Positions 25,594-34,600 of a stretch of DNA of 41,442 bases are shown here, piece after piece; positions within the stretch are counted from its first letter, which is position 1; each line of letters starts with the position of its first letter. The position numbers and the translations under genes are program-made. A model generated the notes under the pieces. That model worked only from the letters and a program-made list of their open reading frames with translations. It made no database searches and had not been told where the DNA came from. This DNA comes from an uncultured Geobacteraceae bacterium (GTDB lineage Bacteria > Desulfobacterota > Desulfuromonadia > Geobacterales > CAIOGM01), in NCBI GenBank assembly GCA_903902345.1, contig CAIUUR010000098.1, positions 1-41,442 of the forward strand, written 5' to 3'.

Positions 25594-26346
25594 TTATTTC
25601 TTTTCCGGCCAATAGCTTCCGCCCACCAGCTTGGCGGTAATACTGCCGATCTTCACCTTGGACTTCATCTTCACCGGGATATGTCGTTCATCGTCGGAAA
25701 GCCAGATATACAGGTCGCCACTTTTGCTGAAGATGCCGTTGGTCTTGAGTATGGGCATGATAAGAATGGTCTTGAAGGTCCCCACGTCGCTCTTGAGCTC
25801 CTCCCGGCGCAGCACCTTCACCTCGGTATTGTGCAGACGTTTGCCGTCGAAGACATCCACGAAGTAGGATTTGCCGACCTCTACGTTCTGCAACCGGGCG
25901 AAGTAGAAACAGGAGAGGGAGTCATAGGTGATGGGGGTTATGGGGAAGTTGGTGCGGGAGTTGTCCAGATGATTGACGATGACGGCGTTCCGGCCGGTAT
26001 GATCGAAGGTCACCTCCTTGTGAAAGCGGGTACGTCCCTCACTGAGATTTTCACGGTAAATCAGCGGCACCCCGAAGAGCTGGCCGCTCTCTCCCTTGGC
26101 CATGACCGCTTCCATATGGTCGTCCACTTTGTAGAAGACCGACAACCAGTCGGCCGATTTGGCGGTGTGGGTGATGGTAACCCCGTCACCGCTGGACACG
26201 ATCTCCTGCACGGCGGTACCGGCCTTGATACCGCTCCAGCTCACATCAAAGACCAACCTCTCGGGTACGGAGAAGGCTCCCCACCCGATACCTGCCGTGC
26301 AGATGACGATCAGTACGGCGCTGAACAACATTGTTCTCAGGGACAT
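25594..26346 (-). CDS. DUF3108 domain protein, exported
   Basis: A 250-residue protein with a signal segment (MSLRTMLFSAVLIVICTAGIG) and a DUF3108 domain: ERLVFDVSWSGIKAGTAVQE, KSADWLSVFYKVDDHMEAV, YDSLSCFYFARLQ and LYIWLSDDERHIPVKMKSKV are the family's blocks. Family function is unknown; members are periplasmic beta-rich proteins in Gram-negative bacteria. ATG 26346 has AAAGGAGG 5 nt upstream; the longer frame to 26376 would start beyond the ribosome site. Confidence 0.85.
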   Translation of the reverse strand: MSLRTMLFSAVLIVICTAGIGWGAFSVPERLVFDVSWSGIKAGTAVQEIVSSGDGVTITHTAKSADWLSVFYKVDDHMEAVMAKGESGQLFGVPLIYRENLSEGRTRFHKEVTFDHTGRNAVIVNHLDNSRTNFPITPITYDSLSCFYFARLQNVEVGKSYFVDVFDGKRLHNTEVKVLRREELKSDVGTFKTILIMPILKTNGIFSKSGDLYIWLSDDERHIPVKMKSKVKIGSITAKLVGGSYWPEKK

Positions 26347-26576
26347 GGTGTCCTCCTTTCCGCCCCACCATACCACAAATGTTGCTCGTTACCTCCCAGA
26401 ATATTTACGGAGCAGTATCGCAGATACGGCTCCCGGAGGGTTTGACATCTTCCGTCGTCCTAAAAATAGCAGCAGAAAGCTCCCCCGTGTCGATTTTGAT
26501 TGACTGTCGGGCGCTCCCCCCCGTAAAAGAGAAGTTACGGCGCTACGCCACACTCACACATACGGAAGGTAGAACC

Positions 26577-27104
26577 ATGGCACAGGCACAGCAGGGGGAC
26601 AGGGTCACCATCGAGTATACCGGGACCCTCGACGACGGCAGCATATTTGATTCCACACTGGAAGGGGACGAGTGCAATTCCGAGGATTGCGATTCTGAGG
26701 AGTGCGAAAGCGGAGAGTGCGACGATGAGGGGTGCGGTTGCGGTGGCCATGAAAGCGGCCCGATGCAGCTGACTATCGGAGCCGCCGATTTTTTCCCCCA
26801 GATAGAGGAAGCACTGGTGGGGATGGCTCCCGGCGAAAAGAAGACCATCGTCATTCCCGTTGACGATGCCTTTGGCGACTATGATGAAGAGAAGGTCTTC
26901 ACCGTAGCCCGAAAGGATCTCCCCGACGATCTGGACCCGGAAATCGGCGACCAACTCGGTCTATCCGATGAAAACGACGAAACCATCGGCGTCACCGTCA
27001 TGGAAGTCACCGAAGAGAGCATCACCTTTGACGCCAACCACCCCTTGGCGGGCGAAAACCTCACCTTCGAGTTCCAACTGGTGGAGATCCTCCCCGCACA
27101 GTGA
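26577..27104 (+). CDS. SlyD-type FKBP peptidyl-prolyl isomerase with Cys-rich insert
   Basis: A 175-residue FKBP of the SlyD branch. The FKBP halves are GDRVTIEYTGTLDDGSIFDST (7-27, quoted in part) and MQLTIGAADFFPQIEEALVG, with the inserted-in-flap (IF) chaperone domain from about 95 to 150 (DDAFGDYDEEKVFTV, LPDDLDPEIGDQLGL) and the closing DANHPLAGENLTF. Between the two FKBP strands, residues 31-61, lies an insert of five-residue units beginning with Cys: Cys33, 38, 43, 48, 53, plus 55 and His58, all among Asp/Glu. E. coli SlyD carries its metal-binding region as a C-terminal His/Cys tail instead; here the tail is absent. Metal binding is inference. Start ATG 26577 with GGAAGGT upstream; a perfect terminator follows. 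Confidence 0.88.
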   Translation: MAQAQQGDRVTIEYTGTLDDGSIFDSTLEGDECNSEDCDSEECESGECDDEGCGCGGHESGPMQLTIGAADFFPQIEEALVGMAPGEKKTIVIPVDDAFGDYDEEKVFTVARKDLPDDLDPEIGDQLGLSDENDETIGVTVMEVTEESITFDANHPLAGENLTFEFQLVEILPAQ

Positions 27105-27127
27105 CCGGCGCCGATCTATCTCAACAC

Positions 27128-27158
27128 CATGAAAGGCGGCCTCCGGCCGCCTTTCATG
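27128..27158 (+). terminator. Intrinsic-type hairpin after the SlyD-like gene
   Basis: A perfect 14-bp stem (27128-27141 with 27145-27158) with a TCC loop and AAAGGC/GCCTTT ends, 23 nt after the stop. It also lies inside the longest frame of the next gene, which argues for a later start there. Confidence 0.75.
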
Positions 27159-27205
27159 CGTCCGACTCCTCCACCCTGCCCTGGCAGTCGGGGAAGACAC
27201 CGCTG

Positions 27206-28126
27206 ATGCTGGCCCCCATGCAGGGGTTGACCAATCGCGCTCTGCGGGCTCTCTTCATTCAGCGGGTCCGTCCCGACATTCTCTTCACCGAATTCATGCG
27301 GGTAAATCCCGTGGCAGCAGCCCGCCGACTCTCCGCGGGTGATCTCCGGGAGATCGTTCCCTCGGAAGGTGGTGTCCCGCTGGTGGTGCAACTCATCGGC
27401 CATGGCCTGGAGGCGCTGGTTTCAGCAGCACTGGCAGCCCAGGACGCCGGAGCCGCCCATGTGAATCTCAACCTGGGGTGTCCCTACGGCCGGATGACCA
27501 CCGGCCTCACCGGCGGCGGGATGCTCCGTCGCCCCGAGCTGCTGAAAGCGATCATTCCGGAGCTCCGCCGGGCCATTACCGGCACCTTTTCCGTCAAACT
27601 CCGTTCCGGCTACGAAGACCCCGGGCAAATATTTTCACTCCTGCCGCTTTTTGAAGGTGCAGGGGTTGATTTTATCGTGCTCCACCCCCGCACCGTACTG
27701 CAGGAGTATGCAGGGATGGCGGACCACGGGGTAACCGCCGCAGTCGTCCGTGCGACGCAGCTCCCTGTCATCGCCAATGGCGACATCCGCACTGCGGCCG
27801 ACGGCCGGCGACTCCTGGAGGATAGCGGCGCCGCCGGACTCATGCTGGGGCGAGGCGCCATTGCCGACCCGCTCCTGTTTCAGCGGCTGCGAGGTCTGGC
27901 GCCCGAAGAGCCGGGGCGGGAGGAACGGAGAGCGGAACTGCGCCAGTATCTGTACGACCTGGTGGAACGTTACGGAAAGCTTTTTTGCGGTGAGAACCAG
28001 GTACTCGGCAAGGTCAAGGGGGTACTCACCACCATGGATGATCCCGATTTCGAGAAGGAAAGGAAACGCCTCAAAAAAGCCCGTACCGTGGGAGAGTTTT
28101 GCGCTGAGCTGGACAGGATCGGGTGA
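27206..28126 (+). CDS. tRNA-dihydrouridine synthase
   Basis: A 306-residue flavin enzyme of the Dus family (COG0042). Motifs: MLAPMQGLTN at the start, ILFTEFMRVN, NLNLGCPYGRMTTGLTGGG with catalytic Cys92, FSVKLRSGYED, VLHPRT (FMN/tRNA-binding) and PVIANGDI. It reduces uridines to dihydrouridine in tRNA; the ITEF/GCPxxx pattern resembles DusC. The open frame reaches back to a GTG at 27101 overlapping the previous stop, but this leader contains a terminator hairpin; ATG 27206 with GGGGAAG about 9 nt upstream is my choice, though it leaves the first strand short. Followed 4 nt later by a DUF3820 gene. Confidence 0.87.
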   Translation: MLAPMQGLTNRALRALFIQRVRPDILFTEFMRVNPVAAARRLSAGDLREIVPSEGGVPLVVQLIGHGLEALVSAALAAQDAGAAHVNLNLGCPYGRMTTGLTGGGMLRRPELLKAIIPELRRAITGTFSVKLRSGYEDPGQIFSLLPLFEGAGVDFIVLHPRTVLQEYAGMADHGVTAAVVRATQLPVIANGDIRTAADGRRLLEDSGAAGLMLGRGAIADPLLFQRLRGLAPEEPGREERRAELRQYLYDLVERYGKLFCGENQVLGKVKGVLTTMDDPDFEKERKRLKKARTVGEFCAELDRIG

Positions 28127-28130
28127 CCCC

Positions 28131-28388
28131 ATGTCGGAAGAAATCGGGTACAATCATGAGGCGCTCCGGGAACTGGCGGAGATGCGGATGCCCTACGGCA
28201 GGTATTCCGGCCGACTCCTCGTGGAGCTCCCGGAGCCCTACGTGGTATGGCTTTCCCGGCAGGGATTTCCCGCCGGGAAGCTGGGCGATATGCTGCGGGC
28301 CGTCTACGAGATCAAGGTCAACGGCCTGGAATATCTGTTCCGGCCGCTGCGAAACGGCAGCGATTTCCGCCATTCCGGAGGGCGGTGA
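28131..28388 (+). CDS. DUF3820 family protein
   Basis: An 85-residue protein with the DUF3820 blocks MPYGRYSGRLLVELPEPYVVW and FPAGKLGDMLRAVYEIKVNGLEYLFRPL (both quoted in part of the family pattern). The family is annotated as putative quorum-sensing-regulated virulence factor, from structural work in Pseudomonas; its real function is unsettled. It begins 4 nt after the dihydrouridine synthase stop, so it is cotranscribed with it. Confidence 0.8.
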   Translation: MSEEIGYNHEALRELAEMRMPYGRYSGRLLVELPEPYVVWLSRQGFPAGKLGDMLRAVYEIKVNGLEYLFRPLRNGSDFRHSGGR

Positions 28389-28400
28389 CCTGCGCCGGCT

Positions 28401-28637
28401 TCAGCTCTCGGGAAAGAAGAGCTCGCCGTTGAATTCTCGCGTTTCCGTGACCAATTCGCACAGATTGTGGTAGCGGTCGCTCAACATATGCTCCATGTCC
28501 GATAAGAACAACTCGTAGTCGATATCTTCCTCGATCTGCGCCTGCTTGGTCGCCATCAGGATGATTCCGATTGCGCCCCGTTCCCGCTCGATCCTGTTCA
28601 TTATTACTCCGAACTGATCCGCGTGTGGATTTCCCAT
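28401..28637 (-). CDS. Hypothetical small acidic protein
   Basis: A 78-residue protein not recognised. It is acidic and helical (MNRIERERGAIGIILMATK, YELFLSDMEHMLSDRYHNL). GGGGGAGG lies 5 nt before ATG 28637, a strong ribosome site, which is the main support. It converges on the DUF3820 gene. Confidence 0.6.
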   Translation of the reverse strand: MGNPHADQFGVIMNRIERERGAIGIILMATKQAQIEEDIDYELFLSDMEHMLSDRYHNLCELVTETREFNGELFFPES

Positions 28638-28778
28638 ACTAGCCTCCCCCTTTTTTGTCCTGCTGCGACCGCTGCAGTTAATCACCGACGGTTTTCATGT
28701 TTCAACCGCCACATTCTACACGGAAGAAATAAAAAAAAACAGACTGTCTTTTTCATTTTAGGGCGGTATATTCATATC

Positions 28779-28960
28779 AGGTAGCGCTACCTGGAAGAAG
28801 AGTGACGAAGTAAAGGAGGGCTAAACTATCGAGGAAGCTACTCCGGATCACCAACAGGGCATAACCTGTCCGGCGCACCGCGTACGCCGGAATAACCCAT
28901 GAAATGGGTGGAAAATAAACAATAACTCAAAGAGGCCCGCCGATACGGCGGGCCTTTCAT
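28779..28960 (+). ncRNA. Candidate structured small RNA, GGA-rich
   Basis: A stand-alone transcript candidate between two minus-strand genes. Upstream lies TATATT (28767-28772) as a -10 box with a weak -35. Successive hairpins: CAGGTA-GCGC-TACCTG at 28779; a long stem GTGA...TCAC enclosing GGAG...CTCC; ACAGG-N6-CCTGT; CCGGCG-N9-CGCCGG; ACCCAT-GAA-ATGGGT; then a GC-rich terminator. Six GGA triplets lie in loops or linkers (near 28792, 28816, 28834, 28847, 28890, 28912), the pattern of CsrA/RsmA-sequestering RNAs. I could not match it to a known riboswitch, and no plus-strand gene follows, so a trans-acting sRNA is more likely than a leader. Confidence 0.5.
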
Positions 28961-28965
28961 GTTTT
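28933..28965. terminator. GC-rich terminator shared by the sRNA and the DRTGG gene
   Basis: AGGCCCGCCG (28933-28942) pairs perfectly with CGGCGGGCCT (28946-28955). On the plus strand TTTCATGTTTT follows; on the minus strand it lies 9 nt after the stop of the DRTGG ATPase gene. Confidence 0.75.
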
Positions 28966-30073
28966 ATCCGCCATCCCCGGCAAAGAGCGCATCCAGGACA
29001 TCAAAGTCCAACCTTTTTTCCGCCAGAGAGCGGAGAAGGTCGAGTTTTTCGGTGTCGTCGCTGGTGATCTTGGAGACATCCTCGGTGATGAGGTGATGGA
29101 GTTCGGCCGTAGTGTGATTGGCTGTCCGGAGGTAGGGGATGTTGCTACGGTCCAGTATCCGCTGGGTGATGGTGCTCACCGGAATGATCCCGGGAACCAC
29201 CAGCCCGACGATCTGCGAACGGTATTCGGGCATCTGATAAAGATTGGCCAGCGTCACCAGCAGTTCGTCCCGGCTGCTGGTGACGATGAGGAGTGATGAA
29301 GGCCGGAGCAGTTCGGTAACCCGCTGGGTGGAGGCGGCGCCGATCTGAACATGATGGATGATTCGTCCCACGTCCCGCCGATTACCCAGGAGGGGAAGCT
29401 CCAGCATCTGGGAAATTCGACGCAGGGTCGGATTGGCCAGAATCGGCTGGTAATCAAATCCCCCCAGCACGGTGAACGGTTCATGAACAAAAGCCCGCCG
29501 AAGATAGTCCAGGGTCGTCTCCCTTTTCTCCGAAATCAGCTTGTTGGCCAGGAGCGCCCGGACTTGGGCTCCCTCCTGGCGAAAGAGCGCCAGATTCATG
29601 GAGACGGTATCCACCACGCTACCCACCCCCCCTCCGGTCACCATGAGGATCGGAGCGTCCAGCATCCGGGCGATGCGGGCATTGGAAAGCCGCATGACGG
29701 AGCCGACCCCCGGGTGCCCCGACCCCTCAATGATGAGGAAGTCGCACCTTTTTTCCAGTTCGGCTGCGGCCCGTAGTATCCGTTCTTCCAGCTCCGGGAG
29801 GCAGATCTCCCCGTCGATGAACTTGCGAGTGGTATCGGGGTAGACCACCACGGGGGACATATAGCGGAGCTCCTTCTGCAGGCCGAAGACCTGCGCTATG
29901 AGGGCGGCATCCTTATCCACCGCCATCCCCCGTATCACCGTCGGCTTGGGGCCCAGAGGCTTGATGAAACCCACCCGTTGGTATTTCTTGCAGGCCAGAT
30001 GCATCAGGGAGACGCTGGCGGTGGTCTTGCCGCTGTTCTGGCCCGTGGCCGCTATGAATATTTTATGCGCCAT
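28964..30073 (-). CDS. DRTGG-domain P-loop protein
   Basis: A 369-residue cytoplasmic protein. N-terminal AAA_26/dethiobiotin-synthetase-like P-loop domain (1-220) with Walker A TGQNSGKTT at 10-18 and VGFIKPLGPKP (34-44), IIEGSGHPGVGSV with the switch region; C-terminal DRTGG domain (about 225-345), a fold shared with the front part of phosphotransacetylases and cobyrinate synthases, here with IIPVSTITQRILDRSNIPYL. It resembles the N-terminal half of long Pta enzymes without the acyltransferase half. Exact role unknown. ATG 30073 has AAGGAAC upstream; the frame to 30148 extends into the previous gene's tail. Probably cotranscribed with the DUF1318 gene 32 nt upstream. Confidence 0.82.
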   Translation of the reverse strand: MAHKIFIAATGQNSGKTTASVSLMHLACKKYQRVGFIKPLGPKPTVIRGMAVDKDAALIAQVFGLQKELRYMSPVVVYPDTTRKFIDGEICLPELEERILRAAAELEKRCDFLIIEGSGHPGVGSVMRLSNARIARMLDAPILMVTGGGVGSVVDTVSMNLALFRQEGAQVRALLANKLISEKRETTLDYLRRAFVHEPFTVLGGFDYQPILANPTLRRISQMLELPLLGNRRDVGRIIHHVQIGAASTQRVTELLRPSSLLIVTSSRDELLVTLANLYQMPEYRSQIVGLVVPGIIPVSTITQRILDRSNIPYLRTANHTTAELHHLITEDVSKITSDDTEKLDLLRSLAEKRLDFDVLDALFAGDGG

Positions 30074-30105
30074 GATTGTTCCTTTTCCTGCAACGTTGCT
30101 ATGCT

Positions 30106-30756
30106 CTACTTCTGCACCCACCGTTCGGGGGCGACCAGCAGCCACCACCCCGGCTTCGCCTCTTCCTTCCTGATGGCGGCGTAACTGGCGGCCGACTGGG
30201 GCAGAAGCTGCTTCAGAGTTTCTTTCGTCTCCTTCTGCCGGTTGTTCTTGATGATGGCCCGGGCCATACCGGTAATGACGACCTTCCGGTTCCGATTCTC
30301 CGCCTCCACCAGCGTCTGGGCCTCCGAAGTCCTGGATTTGTCCCGCACCGACACCAGCCCCTGAAAAGTCTCCCCCACAATGCCACTATCCCGCAGGACA
30401 TTCAGTCGCGGGAGTCGCCCCCTCATCTCGTCGTAGGCAGCCAACACCTCCGGCATCATGGAGAGCTCCACCGCCAGATTGTCGGAGACACTGCTCTCCT
30501 GGGCGGCGGCTTCCGGCAGCAGCTCAAATTGGAACGGGAGTAGTCCCGAGTGGGGTTTCTCGCCGCTCTTTTGTTCCGGGAGGGGCTGCTCTCCCTTCAC
30601 CGGCGTCTCCCCCTGATTGAGCAGCATCTCGTCCAGGGACTTGTAGGCCTGCTTCACATCCTTCTCGGGAAAATAGACGTTGACGGTGATAATGGCGCAG
30701 GCGGCCAGGGTGGCGCAGCAGACGGCGATCAGCCATTTCAGCAGGTTCATTTTCAC
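30106..30756 (-). CDS. DUF1318 (YdbL-like) lipoprotein
   Basis: A 216-residue lipoprotein with lipobox LAAC at residues 17-20 followed by the DUF1318 core: INVNVYFPEKDVKQAY-like start (here ITVNVYFPEKDVKQAYKSL) and MRGRLPRLNVLRDSGIVGE plus ENRNRKVVITGMARAIIKN, the YdbL pattern. The second half of the family is associated with AsmA/YdbH pairs; a 1138-residue AsmA-like gene lies 0.85 kb away on the same strand. GTG at 30756 has GGAGG 8 nt upstream. Downstream follows the DRTGG gene. Confidence 0.82.
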   Translation of the reverse strand: MKMNLLKWLIAVCCATLAACAIITVNVYFPEKDVKQAYKSLDEMLLNQGETPVKGEQPLPEQKSGEKPHSGLLPFQFELLPEAAAQESSVSDNLAVELSMMPEVLAAYDEMRGRLPRLNVLRDSGIVGETFQGLVSVRDKSRTSEAQTLVEAENRNRKVVITGMARAIIKNNRQKETKETLKQLLPQSAASYAAIRKEEAKPGWWLLVAPERWVQK

Positions 30757-30894
30757 AGGGGTAACCTCCGCCAGCGTAATCTATAACAATAGCACATCGA
30801 ATCCTACAGTGAAATACGGAAATGAAGGGTTCAGGGAGTGGTAACAGTTGAAACGGTGCTCCGTTTGTGACAGTATATGCGAAGGGAGCCATTC

Positions 30895-31569
30895 ATGAGA
30901 CTACTCACTCTTACGGTAAAGTTTATCCGGCGCCTTATAAGGAAAATAAAGATCCTTTTGGGCTTTGCCCTGGCGAAGTCGATCCAACGAAGCTCGTCCG
31001 ACCTGGATGAAAATTCCATCGTCGACGAGACGCTGGAAAAACTCCCCAAGGGGTATGTTGTCCTGAACAACTATTTTTGTCTCACCCAGAGCATCGAATA
31101 CATTGTCATCGGCCCCACCGGAGTTTTCGTCCTCTGTGTCATGAATCAACGCGGGACAATGGAGAAGATGGGGGATGATCTGCTCATCAATAGCCGTCGT
31201 CCGCCCCGGAACTACATTACCCAGGTCAAGCGGCAGATGGACGAACTGCATACCGTTTTTCTGGAAAAGTGTGAAGGGGACTGGCCGATCAGTCCCATCT
31301 TGTGTTTCATTCATGCCTATATCAAGACCAAGGGGAAGATCCGCGGCGTGGCCATGACTCCCGTGTGGGGACTCCTCCGGGAGATCAAAGAGAAACCGGT
31401 GATTTTAGACGAGTATGATGTGAAAAAAATCGCTCAATCCCTCCGGAAGTGCGACACCAAAGCCCCCCAGTTCCACCCCGCCCACCTCATCATGGTCAGA
31501 AAATACAAGCAACATACCGAACAACTCCAGCAAACGGACAAGAAGATTCGTATAGATCCGCCCCCTTGA
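30895..31569 (+). CDS. NERD-domain protein, apparently degenerate
   Basis: A 224-residue protein with a basic, partly hydrophobic N-terminus (residues 1-25, a possible membrane anchor) and a NERD-type (nuclease-related) domain at about 45-160: NYFCLTQSIEYIVIGPTGVFVL matches the DHVVVGPxGVFV core. The Asp and ExK residues usual in the nuclease core are replaced (IEY for IDH, CVMNQRG for ETKNxxG), so catalysis is doubtful. ATG 30895 has AAGGGAG 6 nt upstream. A hairpin with T run follows the stop. Confidence 0.65.
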   Translation: MRLLTLTVKFIRRLIRKIKILLGFALAKSIQRSSSDLDENSIVDETLEKLPKGYVVLNNYFCLTQSIEYIVIGPTGVFVLCVMNQRGTMEKMGDDLLINSRRPPRNYITQVKRQMDELHTVFLEKCEGDWPISPILCFIHAYIKTKGKIRGVAMTPVWGLLREIKEKPVILDEYDVKKIAQSLRKCDTKAPQFHPAHLIMVRKYKQHTEQLQQTDKKIRIDPPP

Positions 31570-31571
31570 AT

Positions 31572-31597
31572 CCGCCACTTCTCCGGCGGTTTTATTG
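31572..31597 (+). terminator. Terminator of the NERD-like gene
   Basis: CCGCC (31572-31576) pairs with GGCGG (31585-31589), followed by TTTTATT, immediately after the stop at 31569. It lies between convergent genes. Confidence 0.7.
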
Positions 31598-31600
31598 ACG

Positions 31601-34600
31601 TTATTCCAGCCAGTTGAATTCGGTCCGGGGGAGCGCCTCCGCCGGCGGCTCCTCACCTTCTTCTCTGGCGGGCTTGCCTCGTTTTACGGCGGTCCTGATG
31701 GAAGAGACCAGATGCTCCAGGGAGATCCGGTTCTGAGAGGGGACCACGCCCACCCCCAGATCCCTGACCCCCAGGAAGTTCGTATGAGCCAGCTCCAGCG
31801 TCGTAAAGGCAAGCTCTCCCCGGGAGAGGTGGCCGGTCACTTCGCCAAGGTCAAAGGAACGATCATCACGAAAGAAAAACCCCCGCAGTTTCTTTCCCGC
31901 CAATTTCTGGAGAAATTCCCTGCTCACCAGCATCTCCTCGTCGGCGGAGCTCCGCGCCCAGATCTGAAAAAAACCGATGGTGTCGTCCAGCTTCCCCCCC
32001 CTGCCGTGGAGTCCGGCAACCCCATCCACCTTTCCCGACAGATAGCCGTTAATGGCGGGGATGGTGGAGCAGAAGGAGCGGAGGCTGATGCCGCTGACCA
32101 GCAGATCTCCGTCATACAGCAGACCCCGGTCCCAGGAAAGTGCTCCCCGCCCCAGAATCTCTCCATCATAGAGGCTCGTCTCCAGGCGGAGCAGTTCAGT
32201 GCGTCCCCCCCCTGCCGCCAGATGAAACCGGCTCTCGCCGCTCTCCAGTGACCCGAACCTGACCCGGCCGATACGAAAGTTCGGCGCCCCCAGGGGGTGT
32301 CGCAGCAGCGCCCTATCATCAGGGTAGCTTTCCCGGCTGAAGCCGTGCTCTCGGGGATGATTCTTCTCTCCGGTCACAGCCAGGTCCAGGGAAAACGGCA
32401 CCCGCCCCTCCATCCCCTGGGCGCTGAACTGCCGGGAGGGGAGTGAAAGCATCCCCCCCCTTAGCTGAAGCTCCCCTTCCAGGGACGTTTTTCCCTCCCC
32501 CAGGAGTAGTCCACCCTTGAGAGCAATCGTCCCTTCACTTGTTGCCTCCTTAAAAGTGGAGGGTAGTAACGGAGCGTAGGCATTCATCAGGGTGGCGAGA
32601 GAGTTTTCCGGCAGGCTGAAGGTAATCCGGCCGGAACGGGTCGCCGCCGGAAGATCGTTCATCTCTCCGGACAGGTTGATCCCCACCTCTCCCCCCACGG
32701 TCACTACGCCTCGTTTCAGGGAGAGGCGCCCCCGGTCATACTCACCGGCAGCGGTCACCCCCACTCCCCCCAGCAGGGGCGCACCATTCCTGACGACGGT
32801 CAGGCCGCTACCTGAGGTCGAAAAGAGAAAGCTATTCATCCCTCCCTGGCCGAAACTCCCGGTGAGATCGGCGTCAAGAAGCCCGCCTCTAACCGCTACC
32901 GGGAGCGGTCTCCCCACGGCGGTGGTGATCGCTGCCGGCAGGAGTCGCCGCCCTCTCACGTGCAGCATACCAGGATTACCGGGAGCCGAAGGCGCCAGCG
33001 TGACAACAGCGGCAAGATCCCCTCCAAGCCCCGACCCGGCAATATCGCCGCTCACCCCGCGGCCATCCCCCATGAACCGGGCGGAAAGTTCCGTCGCACT
33101 CCAGGAGCGCCAGGCAAGGCGACGGGCGGTGAGGTCACTGCTACCCTGAAACATCCCTTCCCCCACCCCGGGGCGCCACTCCCCGACGAGATGCCCGGAG
33201 AGCCCTGCCAGAGAGAGATCCCCCTTCTCCAGGTTCAGCTGCCGGATCTCCGCACTCACGGGTACTCCCGAAACGTATCCGAATGATCGTAACGGGATTT
33301 GCCCCTGTACCTCCCCGAAGGTGAACCGCATATCGGCCAGTTGACCGCTCCCCCCTTCCAGCCGAAACAGTTCCGGGGAGAGAAGGTACGAGCAATCAAC
33401 TACACCCGGAGTGCCGTCCAGGATACCCCCCCCACGTATCCGGCCGACGGCCTGAGGCTGACGGCTCCCCCCCCTTGTGAACACCGCTGCCAGCGAACAC
33501 CCGGCAAGCGAAAGTTTCTTCCCGGACAAGCTCTCCGCCGAGAGCCCCTCAACAGTCGCCACCAGGTTGCCCCGCAGATCGGAAAGCTCCCGGTTCGCTG
33601 CCAGTTCCAGCTCCAGGGACGCACTCCCCCCCGTGATCCGACTCCCCCCCAGGTAGGGCGAAAACGGAACCAGGGAAGCCCTCTTCGTCCCAAGACGAAG
33701 GGTCAACGGTTCCGGAGACGCGCCACGGTAGCGGGCGTTCCCGGCAATGTCGACCCCCATGACGGTTCCGGACAGGGGGGTAACCACCTCCCACCCCGAC
33801 GGTTTTTTGATAAGGGCAAGGTCGGCGCTCCCTCCCCGAAGCAGTGGCCATCCGCGCCGCCGGGCGCTCACGTTCCGGAGAGCCACCGTTCCCCTGCCGG
33901 AGACCACCCCCTGCCGGGCGTTGCCGGAAAGTGAGAGAGCGGTGAGAGTCACTGATCCCGTTGTCATGATCCCGTCCCCCACGATTGGGAGGAGGAACTC
34001 CCCGAGGCGCTCCAGTTGCAGGGGAGCGGAGGTGAGAGTTCCGGAAAAAATTCGCTCTCTCCTCACTCCCCGGATGAAAGCCGATCCGGAAAGGGGAGCG
34101 AAGCCGTTGATGGAGAGAATCCCCCGGCTGATCCGCATCTCGTCCTGTTCCCCCCGGTATTCGACGACAGAGTTGAACGTTCCCGCCAGAGGGATGGTGC
34201 GCCCCTTTAAACGGGCGGCGAAACCGGCAAAGGTAAGCTCTCCAGCGGTGTCCAATCCCCCGTTGCCGTAGGCGGCTGTCAGGTGCAGGGAAGCAGTTCC
34301 CCGGTGGAGACCCAAAAACGACGGCAAAGAGAAGAAGCTTGTCATCCCCTGGAGGCTCCTCTCCGGGAGATCCGCCACCAGAGAGAGGGTAGGAGAGCCA
34401 CCTGGACGGAGAGTGCCGCTGAGCTTTACGCGTCGAAGCAGCGGATCGCTGAAGCCGATTTGCCACGAAGCATTGCGTGACCCCCTGGTCGCTAGATTCG
34501 AGAGCGAAACATTCATGGTGGGGAGGCAACGACCGTTAACTTTTAACGCCGTTTCCCGCAGGTGGAGGGTGTCGATAAGGAGCTCGCCTCCCCCCGGGCT

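Noticed and set aside
27101-27205. GTG start of the dihydrouridine synthase at 27101
   Set aside because: The leader contains a perfect 14-bp terminator hairpin and does not resemble the family; kept as an alternative only.
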